Shown here: positions 17,003-24,515 of the stretch, in pieces | Position numbering within the stretch: position 1 is the first letter of the stretch | Layout: the number at the start of each line of letters is the position of its first letter | Source of the DNA: DATHGT01 sp035317605 | GTDB taxonomy: Bacteria; Methylomirabilota; Methylomirabilia; Rokubacteriales; CSP1-6 | Assembly: GCA_035317605.1 (NCBI GenBank) | Contig: DATHGT010000222.1 | Span: 1-27,867 of the forward strand | Length of the DNA stretch: 27,867 nt | Reading direction: 5' to 3' | Translations under genes and position numbers: made by a program | The notes under the pieces: model-generated | Told to the model about the DNA's origin: nothing | The model's database searches: none | Seen by the model: only the letters and a program-made list of their open reading frames with translations

Positions 17003-17010
17003 GCTGACGG

Positions 17011-17283
17011 CTACCCTCCTGCGAGCGGCATGAGCAGAGATACTTCATCGGAGTTGCTGACGGTCACGCGTTCTCCGCGCTCCAGCATCCGCTCGTTGAG
17101 ACAGACGACGACATCCGGCGCGAGCGAGTTCTCGCCATCGAAGAGGGTTGTTTGAAATTTCTGCCCCAGCGGTTGCGCGACCTCCGAGAGCAATCCGACG
17201 AGGTCTCGCGGCTCGCCGACGGTCGTTTCGATGGCGCTGCGTCCGGCAGCTAAGCGGAGCGTCGCGTAAAGATAGATCTTCAT
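17011..17283 (-). CDS. MoaD/ThiS-like sulfur-carrier protein of the AOR operon
   Basis: The start is ATG 17283; a GTG four codons upstream is less likely. The 90-residue protein opens MKIYLYATLRLAAGR (MoaD-like beta-strand with ATLR) and ends DEVSLLMPLAGG, with the diglycine that is adenylated and thiocarboxylated for dithiolene sulfur transfer. These proteins form the small subunit of molybdopterin synthase. Dedicated MoaD-like genes next to AOR genes are known in several bacteria and archaea, where they are thought to serve tungstopterin. No MoaE or adenylyltransferase is in this window, so the partners must be elsewhere. It is the first gene behind the promoter at 17373-17401. Confidence 0.85.
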   Translation of the reverse strand: MKIYLYATLRLAAGRSAIETTVGEPRDLVGLLSEVAQPLGQKFQTTLFDGENSLAPDVVVCLNERMLERGERVTVSNSDEVSLLMPLAGG

Positions 17284-17372
17284 TGACCTACGCACCGCAT
17301 CCCTTCATGCGCACCGTTTTTGGTGAGCGACCAACGACAACTGGGAACACCAGACACCTACGGCTACAAAGA

Positions 17373-17401
17373 TTTATAGACGTGGCGATGGCATGGGTCA
17401 A
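17373..17401 (-). promoter_or_regulatory. Sigma-70 promoter of the AOR operon
   Basis: On the minus strand a -35 TTGACC (17396-17401) and a -10 TATAAA (17373-17378) are exactly 17 bases apart. Transcription would start near 17366, leaving about 83 bases of leader before the MoaD-like start. The leader has a short CACC/GGTG hairpin around 17306-17319 but nothing like a TPP or Moco riboswitch. The regulator gene ending at 17449 lies directly upstream, and a CTTG repeat with about 10-base phase is next to the -35 (17410-17425), a possible regulator site. Confidence 0.7.
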
Positions 17402-17448
17402 TCCTCGAACACTTGAAGATTCTTGCTGGCGGCGTGGACGGACGTGAT

Positions 17449-18687
17449 CTAGGCGACCGGCTCGGCGGCCAGTCGATCGGGCCCGCTGAACCGTAGCATC
17501 TTGTTCCGATACGCCCGTGGACTACAGCGAGGGCTACACCCGCAATAGCGGCTGAAGACACGAGATAGATGCGGCGCGTCACAAAAACCGGCAAGCTCAG
17601 CGATGCGTGCGAGCTTGTGCGACGTCCTGGCGAGGAGGTCCTTCGCCACCTCCAGGCGAACGGTCGTGACGCAGTCCCAGAAGGTCGTATCGAGCTCGGC
17701 CCGGAACACGTGCGCGAGGTAGCCTGGCGACACCCTCGCGACACCGGCCGCGGCGTCGAGGGCTGCGCTGGCGTAGTGATGGGAGAGGTAGTGGATAGCC
17801 CGAACGACGTGCGGGCTCAGAGGGCCGAGGTCCGCGACGTCGCGCTCCCGGCCGCGAGCGACCGTCACCCACCCGCGAATCTCGTTCAGCTCGTACGGCT
17901 TACTGAGGAACACGTCGACCTCGCGCGATAGCGCCTCTTTCAGCCGCGCATCGTTCGATGCTCTACCGTTCGTGACGTCACATCCGAGGGCCAGCTTGCA
18001 CGTGGGAACGGCGTTGCGGGCAGCTCGCACCGCACTTATGGCCTCTTCAGCGTTCGGCGGCTCCTCGACGAGGACGAAGTCCGGCTGACCCGCGGTCAGA
18101 TGTTGAAGCCCGACCGCCGTCATCGGGGCAATCCGGGCCGACAGGGGCATGAGAGCGACCTTGACGCCGGCCAGCGCGGAGATGTCATCGCCCACGAGTA
18201 CGACGTCCGCGCGCGGCGGCCAGGGATTCCTCTGGCCTGGAATGTCTAAGGGTGCCTTGCGTGTCGCACTCAGCACCGCGGACTTGACGGTAGAGAGGAG
18301 CAGTGCCACGTCAACAGGTTTGGTGAGGTAGTCTCGCGCGCCGAGACACATCGCATTCGCCGCGGGGGCGGCCCGGTCCAGGCCGCTCACGACGATGACG
18401 GGGACATCCGGCTTCATCGCCCGCAGGCGGGAGAGCACCTCGAGCCCGTCGACGCCGGGCATGAGGATGTCGAGCAGGACTACGTCGACCAGCTCGGCTT
18501 CGAAGCGTTCGAGTGCCTCGCGGCTGTCGCCAGAGAGCCGGACGTCGAAGTGACTCGCTAGGATGTCCCCGAGCATCTCGCGAACCGCCGCATTGTCATC
18601 GACAACCAGCACAGTGGGCCGCGGATCGCTCGCCGCGCCCCGTGCAGCCCGCCTGGATTCAGGCGACCTCGGCATGGCTTGCTTCAC
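17449..18687 (-). CDS. Response regulator: REC, pseudo-REC, AraC-type HTH
   Basis: The 412-residue product starts at GTG 18687 (good AGGGG spacing); ATG 18675 is an alternative. The first receiver domain has the acid pair D30-D31, phospho-acceptor D73 (VVLLDILMPG), S101 and K123 (YLTKPVD), all present. The second domain (about 157-280) keeps K263 (FLSKPYE) but has E208 (VEEPPN) at the acceptor position, so it is a non-phosphorylated or mimic receiver. The AraC/XylS-type HTH pair follows (about 290-395) with HHYASAALDAAAGVARVSPGY and ELAGFCDAPHLSRVFSRYCG. No sensor kinase is next to it. It starts within the 3' end of the MFS gene. The stop is 48 bases from the -35 of the AOR promoter, making it the prime candidate regulator of that operon. 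Confidence 0.88.
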   Translation of the reverse strand: MKQAMPRSPESRRAARGAASDPRPTVLVVDDNAAVREMLGDILASHFDVRLSGDSREALERFEAELVDVVLLDILMPGVDGLEVLSRLRAMKPDVPVIVVSGLDRAAPAANAMCLGARDYLTKPVDVALLLSTVKSAVLSATRKAPLDIPGQRNPWPPRADVVLVGDDISALAGVKVALMPLSARIAPMTAVGLQHLTAGQPDFVLVEEPPNAEEAISAVRAARNAVPTCKLALGCDVTNGRASNDARLKEALSREVDVFLSKPYELNEIRGWVTVARGRERDVADLGPLSPHVVRAIHYLSHHYASAALDAAAGVARVSPGYLAHVFRAELDTTFWDCVTTVRLEVAKDLLARTSHKLARIAELAGFCDAPHLSRVFSRYCGCSPRCSPRAYRNKMLRFSGPDRLAAEPVA

Positions 18688-19861
18688 CCCTGCGCCCCTG
18701 CTGACACCGCCAAGCGACGATGATCAGAAGCCCAGCGGCGAGAACGAACGGGGCCGCGAGGTGGACGGCATCGGCTACCGCTCCAAACACGAGCGGGCCA
18801 ACGATCATGCCACTGTCGTTCACGGTACGGAGCCAACCGACGGCGACTCCCTGCACCTCCGAGGGCACACGGTCCCCGATGACCGCGGTCGGGATCGACG
18901 CGACCAGACCTGATCCGGCCCCGATCAAAAAACTCCAGCCGCCAAGCAGCACAGGGTCCGTGATCAAAACGAGCGTGCCGAGGATGGCGCCATACAGCAG
19001 CAATCCAGGCACGAGTACCGCGAGCCGGCCCCACCGATCGGAGAGACTCCCGCCAAGCCAGAGCGAGAGAAGCCGGCCCAGCACACTGAGGCTGATGAAG
19101 TATCCGACCGTTTCCGGTCGGAGGTGGCCCCATTGCGCGAGGTAGAGAGGATACAGAAACACGAACACGCCGACTTGGATCGCGATCAGCGTCCCGCTGA
19201 CTAGGCTCATCAGCAGCACGCCGGGGATGGCGAGAGCAGACTTGAGCGCATTTCGATCTCCCGCGGGCGGCCGCTTCGCGGCCTGCCGCCCGCCCAAGGA
19301 GTTCGACTGCCAGGCCACCGCGACGATTGCGATGGCCATGCAACAAGCTTCCAAGAAAAACGGACTTGTCTTTCCGGCGTGTTGATAGAAGACGCCCCCA
19401 GCCGTCGTACCGACGAGCAGCCCAAGCGTCTCGCTCATGAGCAAGAGGCTGACCGTTCGCCCGCGACGTGCCGCTCCCTGATGTCCCAGCACCGCCGTGG
19501 TTGCGACGGTCGCGAACATCGCCCAGCCGACCCCTCCGATGGCACGGAGGCCAAGGAACGCAACGTAGACGAGGGTGAACGCCGAGGCGATATCGACGAG
19601 GGCCATGACGACGAGGCCGGCCGCCATCATCTGCCTGCGTCCCAGCCGATCTTGCAGATATCCGGTCGGCAGGCTGGCGATCCACTTCCCCGCGCCGAAC
19701 ACGACGGGAATCAGGGTCACCATCTGGTAGTTCGCCGCGAAAAATTCGCGCAGGTACAGCGGCAGCGAAGGCCGCAGGACTCCTTGCCCGAGGTTAAAGA
19801 GAAAGGTGGCCGCCACTACCGCAAGGGGGATGTGTGACGCCAACGCGACCGAACCGCGCAT
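18659..19861 (-). CDS. MFS transporter, 12-helix, MerR-linked
   Basis: ATG 19861 opens a 400-residue protein, 4 bases after the merR stop; a longer in-frame version from 19921 would overlap merR. Helix 1 is in LAVVAATFLFNLGQGVLRPS. Loop 2-3 contains GYLQDRLGRRQMMAAG (the MFS A motif), and its equivalent in the C-terminal half is GGSLSDRWGRLAVLVPG. Helical hairpins alternate throughout, and the C-terminus is short and polar (RRGEASHAEVA). The direction of transport cannot be told. Control by the MerR promoter suggests efflux of the inducing compound. It overlaps the response-regulator start by 17-29 bases. Confidence 0.88.
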   Translation of the reverse strand: MRGSVALASHIPLAVVAATFLFNLGQGVLRPSLPLYLREFFAANYQMVTLIPVVFGAGKWIASLPTGYLQDRLGRRQMMAAGLVVMALVDIASAFTLVYVAFLGLRAIGGVGWAMFATVATTAVLGHQGAARRGRTVSLLLMSETLGLLVGTTAGGVFYQHAGKTSPFFLEACCMAIAIVAVAWQSNSLGGRQAAKRPPAGDRNALKSALAIPGVLLMSLVSGTLIAIQVGVFVFLYPLYLAQWGHLRPETVGYFISLSVLGRLLSLWLGGSLSDRWGRLAVLVPGLLLYGAILGTLVLITDPVLLGGWSFLIGAGSGLVASIPTAVIGDRVPSEVQGVAVGWLRTVNDSGMIVGPLVFGAVADAVHLAAPFVLAAGLLIIVAWRCQQGRRGEASHAEVA

Positions 19862-19865
19862 CAGG

Positions 19866-20294
19866 TTACCGCACCGCTTGGACGTCCAAGCAGTCGCACC
19901 GTCCGCGTCGTGGCGCTGCACGTCGCCGGCCGGTGGTCTCCAGATGTTTCAAAACGTTCTCCAGCTGGCTCTGTAGCGTCCTCAATTCCTGGAGCTGCTG
20001 TTGCACTGCGGCGAGATGCGTGCGGACGACTGTACGGAGCCGAGGGCGAAACGACCCGTTGGACCGGTCCTCCATGACGTCGGCCAGGACCCTCAACTCT
20101 TGCAGAGACAGTCCGAGTGAGCGGGCACGCCGAAGAAACGTCAGGCGATGAGCCGTCGCGGAGGTGTACTGCCGGTATCCGGCGGCACTTCGGCTGGGCT
20201 TAGGAAGCGCCCCCACCTGCTCGTAGAACCGAATCGTCCGTGACGACACGCCCGTGGCCTTGGCAAGCTGGCCGATGGTCAGGACCGATGCCAT
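19866..20294 (-). CDS. MerR-family transcription regulator
   Basis: ATG 20294 has GAGGAGG upstream. The 142-residue protein has the MerR winged HTH (LTIGQLAKATGVSSRTIRFY, then EQVGALPKPSRSAAGYRQY), a long dimerisation helix (about 80-120) and a short C-terminal tail with RCDCLD. CueR-like metal sensors have two C-terminal cysteines spaced about eight apart; here only a Cys-x-Cys is present and nothing else looks like a metal site. The inducer could be a metal, a thiol-reactive compound or a small organic molecule bound near the C-terminus. It is the first gene of the merR-MFS-regulator group and has a MerR-type promoter at 20320-20350 before it, so it is autoregulated. Confidence 0.9.
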   Translation of the reverse strand: MASVLTIGQLAKATGVSSRTIRFYEQVGALPKPSRSAAGYRQYTSATAHRLTFLRRARSLGLSLQELRVLADVMEDRSNGSFRPRLRTVVRTHLAAVQQQLQELRTLQSQLENVLKHLETTGRRRAAPRRGRCDCLDVQAVR

Positions 20295-20319
20295 CGAAGT
20301 GCCTCCTCGCTGCCCGACG

Positions 20320-20350
20320 ACTGTAGACCCTCCAGCTACTGGAAGGTCAA
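20320..20350 (-). promoter_or_regulatory. MerR-type promoter and operator of merR
   Basis: On the minus strand a -35 TTGACC (20345-20350) and a -10 TACAGT (20320-20325) are separated by 19 bases, the overlong spacer typical of MerR-activated promoters. The spacer lies within a 10-bp inverted repeat, GACCTTCCAG TAG CTGGAGGGTC (20326-20348), with one mismatch between the arms. The CCTTCC-like half-site is similar in style to CueR-type operators. Transcription would start about 20 bases before the merR ATG. Confidence 0.85.
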
Positions 20351-20422
20351 GGGGGTTCGCAATACCCGATGTGTGAGCGCGGTCAAATCGAGGTCACTGG
20401 AGATGAGCGGCGGTGCCAGCTG

Positions 20423-21124
20423 TCATCCCGGAACGGTGACGTGATCGAAGCCCTCGGCGTAGGCGTACCCCTTCTCCTTGCCAAGGGCGGCGGCACGTTT
20501 CCGCATTCGCTCCTCAAACGCCTTGAGGTCGCCGACTTGGCTCGTGTGGCAGCGTATCGCCTCGATCTTCGCATCCAAGGTGTCCGTGATGTCGATGACC
20601 AGGCGCGGCTGCTCCCACTGGATCATGTACACCTCTCGCACCTTGTGCGGCTCGTAGTCGGGGAGCAGCTCCGGAAAGGCGAGGTGGTCGCGAGCCAGTG
20701 GGTACACGCAGTCGAGGACGACGCGGGCCGTGGTCCGGTGGTCTCGGTGCCAGCCGGGGAAGTTGTTGTACGTGCGGTATGGGCTGAGCGTGATGACGAG
20801 ATCCGGCCGCCATCGGCGGATTTCCCGGGTGACGTCGCGCCGGAGGTCGCGCGTGTCCTCCAGCTCGCCGTCTTCGTAACCGAGGAACGTGACGCCGGCC
20901 ACGCCGAGCGTGCGGGCAGCATGCCGCTGTTCAGCTTCGCGGAGCGGAATCAACTGCTCCGGCCGAACACCCGGGTCCGACGCCCCCTTGTTGCCGTTGC
21001 TCACGACAACGTAGGCGGTCTCGCGGCCTTCCTTCACCAACTTGGCGACGGTTCCTCCAGCCAGGAAGTCCGCATCGTCGGGATGCGCGGCGACAAACAA
21101 CACACGGCCAGCCGGTCTGGACAT
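20423..21124 (-). CDS. PIG-L/LmbE-family zinc-dependent N-deacetylase
   Basis: The 233-residue product starts at ATG 21124 (GGAGGG upstream; a GTG lies one codon earlier). A13-H14-P15-D16-D17 (VLFVAAHPDDADF) and H126-R-D-H129 (GWHRDHRTTARV) are the zinc and catalytic motifs of the PIG-L family, which deacetylates N-acetylglucosaminyl groups in GPI, mycothiol or bacillithiol precursors or on antibiotics. The region with DLVITLSPYRTYNN is also typical. There is no signal peptide. It is the only gene downstream of the second MerR-type promoter (21182-21212), so it is regulated with the MFS transporter. The substrate is unknown; detoxification or conjugation of the compound sensed by MerR is an inference. 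Confidence 0.92.
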   Translation of the reverse strand: MSRPAGRVLFVAAHPDDADFLAGGTVAKLVKEGRETAYVVVSNGNKGASDPGVRPEQLIPLREAEQRHAARTLGVAGVTFLGYEDGELEDTRDLRRDVTREIRRWRPDLVITLSPYRTYNNFPGWHRDHRTTARVVLDCVYPLARDHLAFPELLPDYEPHKVREVYMIQWEQPRLVIDITDTLDAKIEAIRCHTSQVGDLKAFEERMRKRAAALGKEKGYAYAEGFDHVTVPG

Positions 21125-21181
21125 CACGTGCTCCCTCCTGCCCCAGGGGCGATGACGAGCCCTATCCTCGAATAGAAGCCG

Positions 21182-21212
21182 ATGCTAGACGTTCCAGCCG
21201 CTGGAAGGTCAA
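21182..21212 (-). promoter_or_regulatory. Second MerR-type promoter and operator (deacetylase gene)
   Basis: On the minus strand a -35 TTGACC (21207-21212) and a -10 TAGCAT (21182-21187) have a spacer of 19 bases. It is filled by the dyad GACCTTCCAG CGG CTGGAACGTC (21188-21210), with one mismatch between the arms. The left arm is identical to that of the operator before merR (20326-20348). Transcription would begin about 50 bases upstream of the deacetylase ATG. A divergent plus-strand promoter lies 13 bases away. Confidence 0.85.
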
Positions 21213-21224
21213 GAGGGGCGTGAC

Positions 21225-21252
21225 TTGACTCGTCCCCGCGTTGCGGCATAGT
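21225..21252 (+). promoter_or_regulatory. Likely promoter of the NHL/Ldh gene pair
   Basis: TTGACT (21225-21230) is followed 16 bases later by CATAGT (21247-21252). The segment GCGGCATAG recurs, with the same TTGACTCG opening, upstream of the amidohydrolase gene at 24516-24542. The NHL gene starts 36 bases downstream of the -10. Confidence 0.5.
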
Positions 21253-21287
21253 TTGTCGCGCGGATCGACCGTAATGAGGAGGATTCC

Positions 21288-22280
21288 ATGGCGCCGAGCA
21301 ACGCGTTGACGTACGAGGTCGTCGAGGGCTGGGAGCAGCTGCCGAAGGGATGGGAGCACCGTGACGTCGCCGGGGTCGCCGTCGACCTCGAGGATCGGGT
21401 CTTCCTGATCTGCCGCGGCGATCATCCGGTCATCATGTACGACGCCAAGGGCAAGTTCCTGGGCTCGTGGGGCGAGGGCGACTTCAGCCTGCGCACGCAC
21501 GGGATCACGGTCGGCCCGGACAACTCGGTGTTCTGCACCGACGACGGCGTGCACACCGTGCGCAAGTTCACGCCGGAGGGCAAGCTGCTGTTCACGCTCG
21601 GCACCAAGGACCAGCCGTCCGACACCGGCTACGACGGCAAGGACACGCGGACGGTCTCGCGGCCGGGCGCGCCGTTCAACCGACCCACCAACATCGCGGT
21701 GGCGCCCAGCGGCGATCTCTACATCTCCGACGGCTACGGCAACTGCCGCGTGCACCAGTTCTCGCCGACCGGCCAGCTCAAGCGCTCGTGGGGCACGCCG
21801 GGCCAGGGGCCGGGCGAGTTCTTCCTGCCCCACGGGATCGCGGTGGCCGCGGACGGGCGCGTGTTCGTGTGCGATCGTGAGAATGACCGCATCCAGATCT
21901 TCAGCCCCGACGGCGAATATCTCTCCGAGTGGACCGACACCCGGCGGCCTACCCACGTGGTGTTCGACGGCCAGGGGCGCGCGTACGTGTCCGAGCTGTG
22001 GTGGCAGCCCGGCCAGACGTCCGGCCGCTACGGACCGGCCGACCCGAACATCAAGGCCGGGCGTGTGAGCGTCTACGACAAGAACGGCGCGGTGCTCGGC
22101 CGGTGGGGCGGTTCCGGCGATCCGGTCGCGGCCGGCAACTTCGCGGCGCCCCACGGTCTCGCCGTGGACTCCGCGCGCAACGTGTACGTGAGCGAGGTGA
22201 CGTGGACGTTCTCGGGCAGCCGCGGCCACGTGCCGCCGACCTGCCACACGTTCCAGAAGTTCGTGCCCAAGGGGGCGTGA
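21288..22280 (+). CDS. NHL-repeat beta-propeller protein (PAL-like)
   Basis: ATG 21288 is preceded by AGGAGG. The 330-residue protein consists of NHL-type repeats such as AVDLEDRVFLICRGDHPV, RPTNIAVAPSGDLYISDGYG, PHGIAVAADGRVFVCDREN and APHGLAVDSARNVYVSEV, enough for a six-bladed propeller. It resembles peptidyl-alpha-hydroxyglycine alpha-amidating lyase-like proteins and SMP-30-type lactonases in layout. There is no signal peptide. Such proteins are often annotated as 6-bladed propellers next to dehydrogenases and may be lyases or lactonases; the exact reaction is not visible. It is cotranscribed with the Ldh-family gene (4 bases between them). Confidence 0.88.
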   Translation: MAPSNALTYEVVEGWEQLPKGWEHRDVAGVAVDLEDRVFLICRGDHPVIMYDAKGKFLGSWGEGDFSLRTHGITVGPDNSVFCTDDGVHTVRKFTPEGKLLFTLGTKDQPSDTGYDGKDTRTVSRPGAPFNRPTNIAVAPSGDLYISDGYGNCRVHQFSPTGQLKRSWGTPGQGPGEFFLPHGIAVAADGRVFVCDRENDRIQIFSPDGEYLSEWTDTRRPTHVVFDGQGRAYVSELWWQPGQTSGRYGPADPNIKAGRVSVYDKNGAVLGRWGGSGDPVAAGNFAAPHGLAVDSARNVYVSEVTWTFSGSRGHVPPTCHTFQKFVPKGA

Positions 22281-22284
22281 GTCC

Positions 22285-23367
22285 GTGGCCGAGGGCGTAC
22301 GACTGACGGCCGACACGCTGCGCCGCCTCGGGAGCGCGATCTTCCAGTCGGGGGGCAGCAGCGCGTCCGAGGCGGACCTCGTCACCGATCACCTGGTCCT
22401 CGCGAACTTGATGGGCCACGACAGTCACGGGGTCGGGATGATTCCGACGTACGTCAAACATCTCAAGGCCGGGCTCGTGGTGCCGAACACGCGAGCCAAG
22501 GTCGTCAAGGACGACGGTGCGATCCTCATGTTCGACGGCCTGCGCGGGTACGGGCGACCCGTGGCCGGGGAGGCGATGGCGGCGGCGATCGCGCGCTGCC
22601 GCCAGACCGGTGTGGTCGCGCTCACGCTGGCCAACGCTCACCACATCGGCCGCGTCGGCGCGTACGGCGAGCTGGCCAGCGGCGCCGGTCTGGTCTCACT
22701 GCACTTCGTGAACGTCACCGATCATCGCGCGACGGTGGCCCCGCACCGCGGGACCGACGCGCGGTTCGTCACCAACCCGGTCTGCATCGCGCTCCCCGCG
22801 ACCGATCGTCAGCCGGCGATCCTGCTCGACATGGCCACCAGCCAGGTCGCGATGGGCAAGATCCGGGTCGCGCGCAACGAGGGCAAGCCCGCTCCCGAAG
22901 GCGCGCTGATCGACACCAAGGGGCAGCCGACGCTCGATCCGCGCGTGATGTACACGGACCCGCTCGGCGGAGCGCTGCGCACGTTCGGAGGTCACAAGGG
23001 GTACGCGCTGGCGGTGGTGACCGAGCTGCTGGCCGGCGCGCTCTCCGGCGGACCGACCATTCAGCCCGGCAACGCGCGGATGGGCGGGGTCATCAACAAC
23101 ATGTTCGCGGTGCTGGTCGATCCCGCGCGCCTGGCCGGCGTGGATTGGCTGCGTCGCGAGACCGACGGCTTCCTCGACTACGTGAAAGCCTCCCCGCCCG
23201 CGAAAGCCTCGGAGCCGGTGCTGATCCCCGGAGATCCCGAGCGGATCGCGCGTGAAGAGCGCGGCCGCACAGGTATCGCGGTCGACGCCACCACTTGGGA
23301 AGAGATCATGGACGCCGCCGAGAAAGCCGGACTCACGCGCGCTCAGTCACAAGCCCTGATCGGCTAG
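22285..23367 (+). CDS. Malate/L-lactate dehydrogenase (type 2, Ldh family) oxidoreductase
   Basis: GTG 22285 follows the NHL stop by 4 bases. The 360-residue product has the family hallmarks: GHDSHGVGMIPTYV (45-58), a ALTLANAHHIGRVGAYGELA segment with H119-H120, a LLDMATSQVAMGKIRVARN stretch and GGHKGYALAVVTELLAGAL. The family uses NAD(P) in an unusual fold and acts on 2-hydroxy or 2-oxo acids (malate, lactate, ureidoglycolate, delta-1-piperideine-2-carboxylate). The active-site histidine and lysine region is intact, so it should be active. Its pairing with an NHL/lactonase-like protein is compatible with a hydroxy-acid pathway, but the substrate is not known. Confidence 0.93.
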   Translation: MAEGVRLTADTLRRLGSAIFQSGGSSASEADLVTDHLVLANLMGHDSHGVGMIPTYVKHLKAGLVVPNTRAKVVKDDGAILMFDGLRGYGRPVAGEAMAAAIARCRQTGVVALTLANAHHIGRVGAYGELASGAGLVSLHFVNVTDHRATVAPHRGTDARFVTNPVCIALPATDRQPAILLDMATSQVAMGKIRVARNEGKPAPEGALIDTKGQPTLDPRVMYTDPLGGALRTFGGHKGYALAVVTELLAGALSGGPTIQPGNARMGGVINNMFAVLVDPARLAGVDWLRRETDGFLDYVKASPPAKASEPVLIPGDPERIAREERGRTGIAVDATTWEEIMDAAEKAGLTRAQSQALIG

Positions 23368-23379
23368 AGCTCATCGCCC

Positions 23380-23398
23380 CTCCCCCGTCGTGGGGGGG
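23380..23398. terminator. Possible bidirectional hairpin between convergent genes
   Basis: The Ldh gene and the oxygenase gene converge here. CTCCCCC and GGGGGGG form a seven-pair stem (one T-G wobble) around a five-base loop, GTCGT. There is no T-run on either strand, so intrinsic termination is uncertain and this may be only a stable pause site. Confidence 0.3.
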
Positions 23399-23423
23399 CA
23401 CCCACGCTTCCGCTCTTCCGCGA

Positions 23424-24455
23424 CTACGCGGCCGGATGGCCGGCGAAGCTTTTCCGGTGAAAGTAGTTGGCGTTGTAGAACGCCAGCACGAGATCGCGGT
23501 AGGCGGCCGAGGGGTACCGCGCGGGGTTGTCGGGACCCACGCAGGTCGGCGCGCACTCGATCACGCCCTCGACGTTGGGGCTGTAGAAGAACGCGATCGA
23601 GTAGCGGTCCTTGCCGCTGTCGTTCAGCACGCCGTGCGGGGTCGACAGGAACCGGTCGTTCGACCAGCGCTTCATGATGTTGCCGAGGTTGACCAGGAAC
23701 GTGTCGGCGATCACCGGCGGCGCCAGCCACTCCCCGCTCGGCAGCCTCACCGCGAGCCCCGGCACGTCTTCCCGCGCGAGCATGGTGATGAACGAGTTGT
23801 CGGTGTGCGGCCCCTGGCCGAACTGCTCCTCGTCGTCGGACTCCTGCGGCGGATAGTGCAGGAAGCGCAGGTTCAGGTGCGCCTCGTTCTGGAAGAACGG
23901 AGTGAACCAGCCGGCGGGCAGATCGAGCGCGCGCGCCAGCACCGGGAGCATCCGCTCGCCCAGCCGCTCCATGGTCTTGAAGTAGCGCACCATGGCCGCC
24001 CGCATCGCCTCGTGACCGGCCGGCCACTGATTCGCCCCGCGCAGCGGCGTGGCCGCCACGATGTCGGGATGCTCGGAGCCGCGGTCGTGGCTGATGAAGA
24101 AGCTCTCGTTGTAATTGGGTCGCGTCGCCTTGTGCACCGTCGAGGCGCCCTGCACGCTCTGGTTCACCCCGAGATACCCGATGTTGTTCTCGTTGATCGG
24201 CAGCGCCTGCTTGTCTGCGAGCGGCATCGCGTGGAACTCGCGCGAGGCCGCGAACGCCGCGTCGACGACGTCGGCGGGCACGCCGTGGCCGGCCAGGTAG
24301 AAGAACCCGACGGTCTCGCACGCGCGTCGGACCTGCCCCGCCACCGCGTCCAATCCGCCAGGCTCGCCCAGGAACGCGGGAGCGAAGTCGATCACCGGAA
24401 TGGCCCGCGTCGCCTCGCCGAGATCCTTCACCGCCATCGCGCGGAAGACGTTCAT
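23424..24455 (-). CDS. 2OG-Fe(II)/isopenicillin-N-synthase-family oxygenase
   Basis: ATG 24455 (a second in-frame ATG lies six codons later) gives 343 residues. The N-terminal DIOX_N part has AIPVIDFAPAF and the FFYLAGHGVP segment typical of the family. The double-stranded beta-helix core has the iron ligands H217-x-D219 (GPHTDNSFITML) and H274 (STPHGV), and the 2-oxoglutarate-binding R284-x-S286 (RYSIAFF). The family includes IPNS, ACC oxidase, ethylene-forming enzyme and many hydroxylases; the exact substrate cannot be predicted. The Arg-x-Ser favours a 2-oxoglutarate-dependent enzyme, though IPNS also has it. A divergent TATAGT (24479-24484) is a candidate -10. Confidence 0.92.
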   Translation of the reverse strand: MNVFRAMAVKDLGEATRAIPVIDFAPAFLGEPGGLDAVAGQVRRACETVGFFYLAGHGVPADVVDAAFAASREFHAMPLADKQALPINENNIGYLGVNQSVQGASTVHKATRPNYNESFFISHDRGSEHPDIVAATPLRGANQWPAGHEAMRAAMVRYFKTMERLGERMLPVLARALDLPAGWFTPFFQNEAHLNLRFLHYPPQESDDEEQFGQGPHTDNSFITMLAREDVPGLAVRLPSGEWLAPPVIADTFLVNLGNIMKRWSNDRFLSTPHGVLNDSGKDRYSIAFFYSPNVEGVIECAPTCVGPDNPARYPSAAYRDLVLAFYNANYFHRKSFAGHPAA

Positions 24456-24515
24456 GTCCCGCCCTCGCTTCCGCGCGGACTATAGCACGCGGCGCCAGCC
24501 GACTCGCGCCGCGCC

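Noticed and set aside
17284..17366. Possible riboswitch (TPP or Moco type) in the leader of the AOR operon
   Set aside because: The leader is only about 83 bases, and neither the CUGAGA element of TPP switches nor a recognisable Moco fold was found; only a weak CACC/GGTG hairpin is visible.
21162..22385. Minus-strand frame of 407 codons opposite the NHL gene
   Set aside because: It reads as Arg/Ala/Val-rich low-complexity sequence, overlaps a well-supported propeller gene, and crosses the MerR-type promoter.
23295..24485. Plus-strand frame of 396 codons opposite the oxygenase gene
   Set aside because: No motifs are present. The minus strand holds a full set of 2OG-oxygenase active-site residues.
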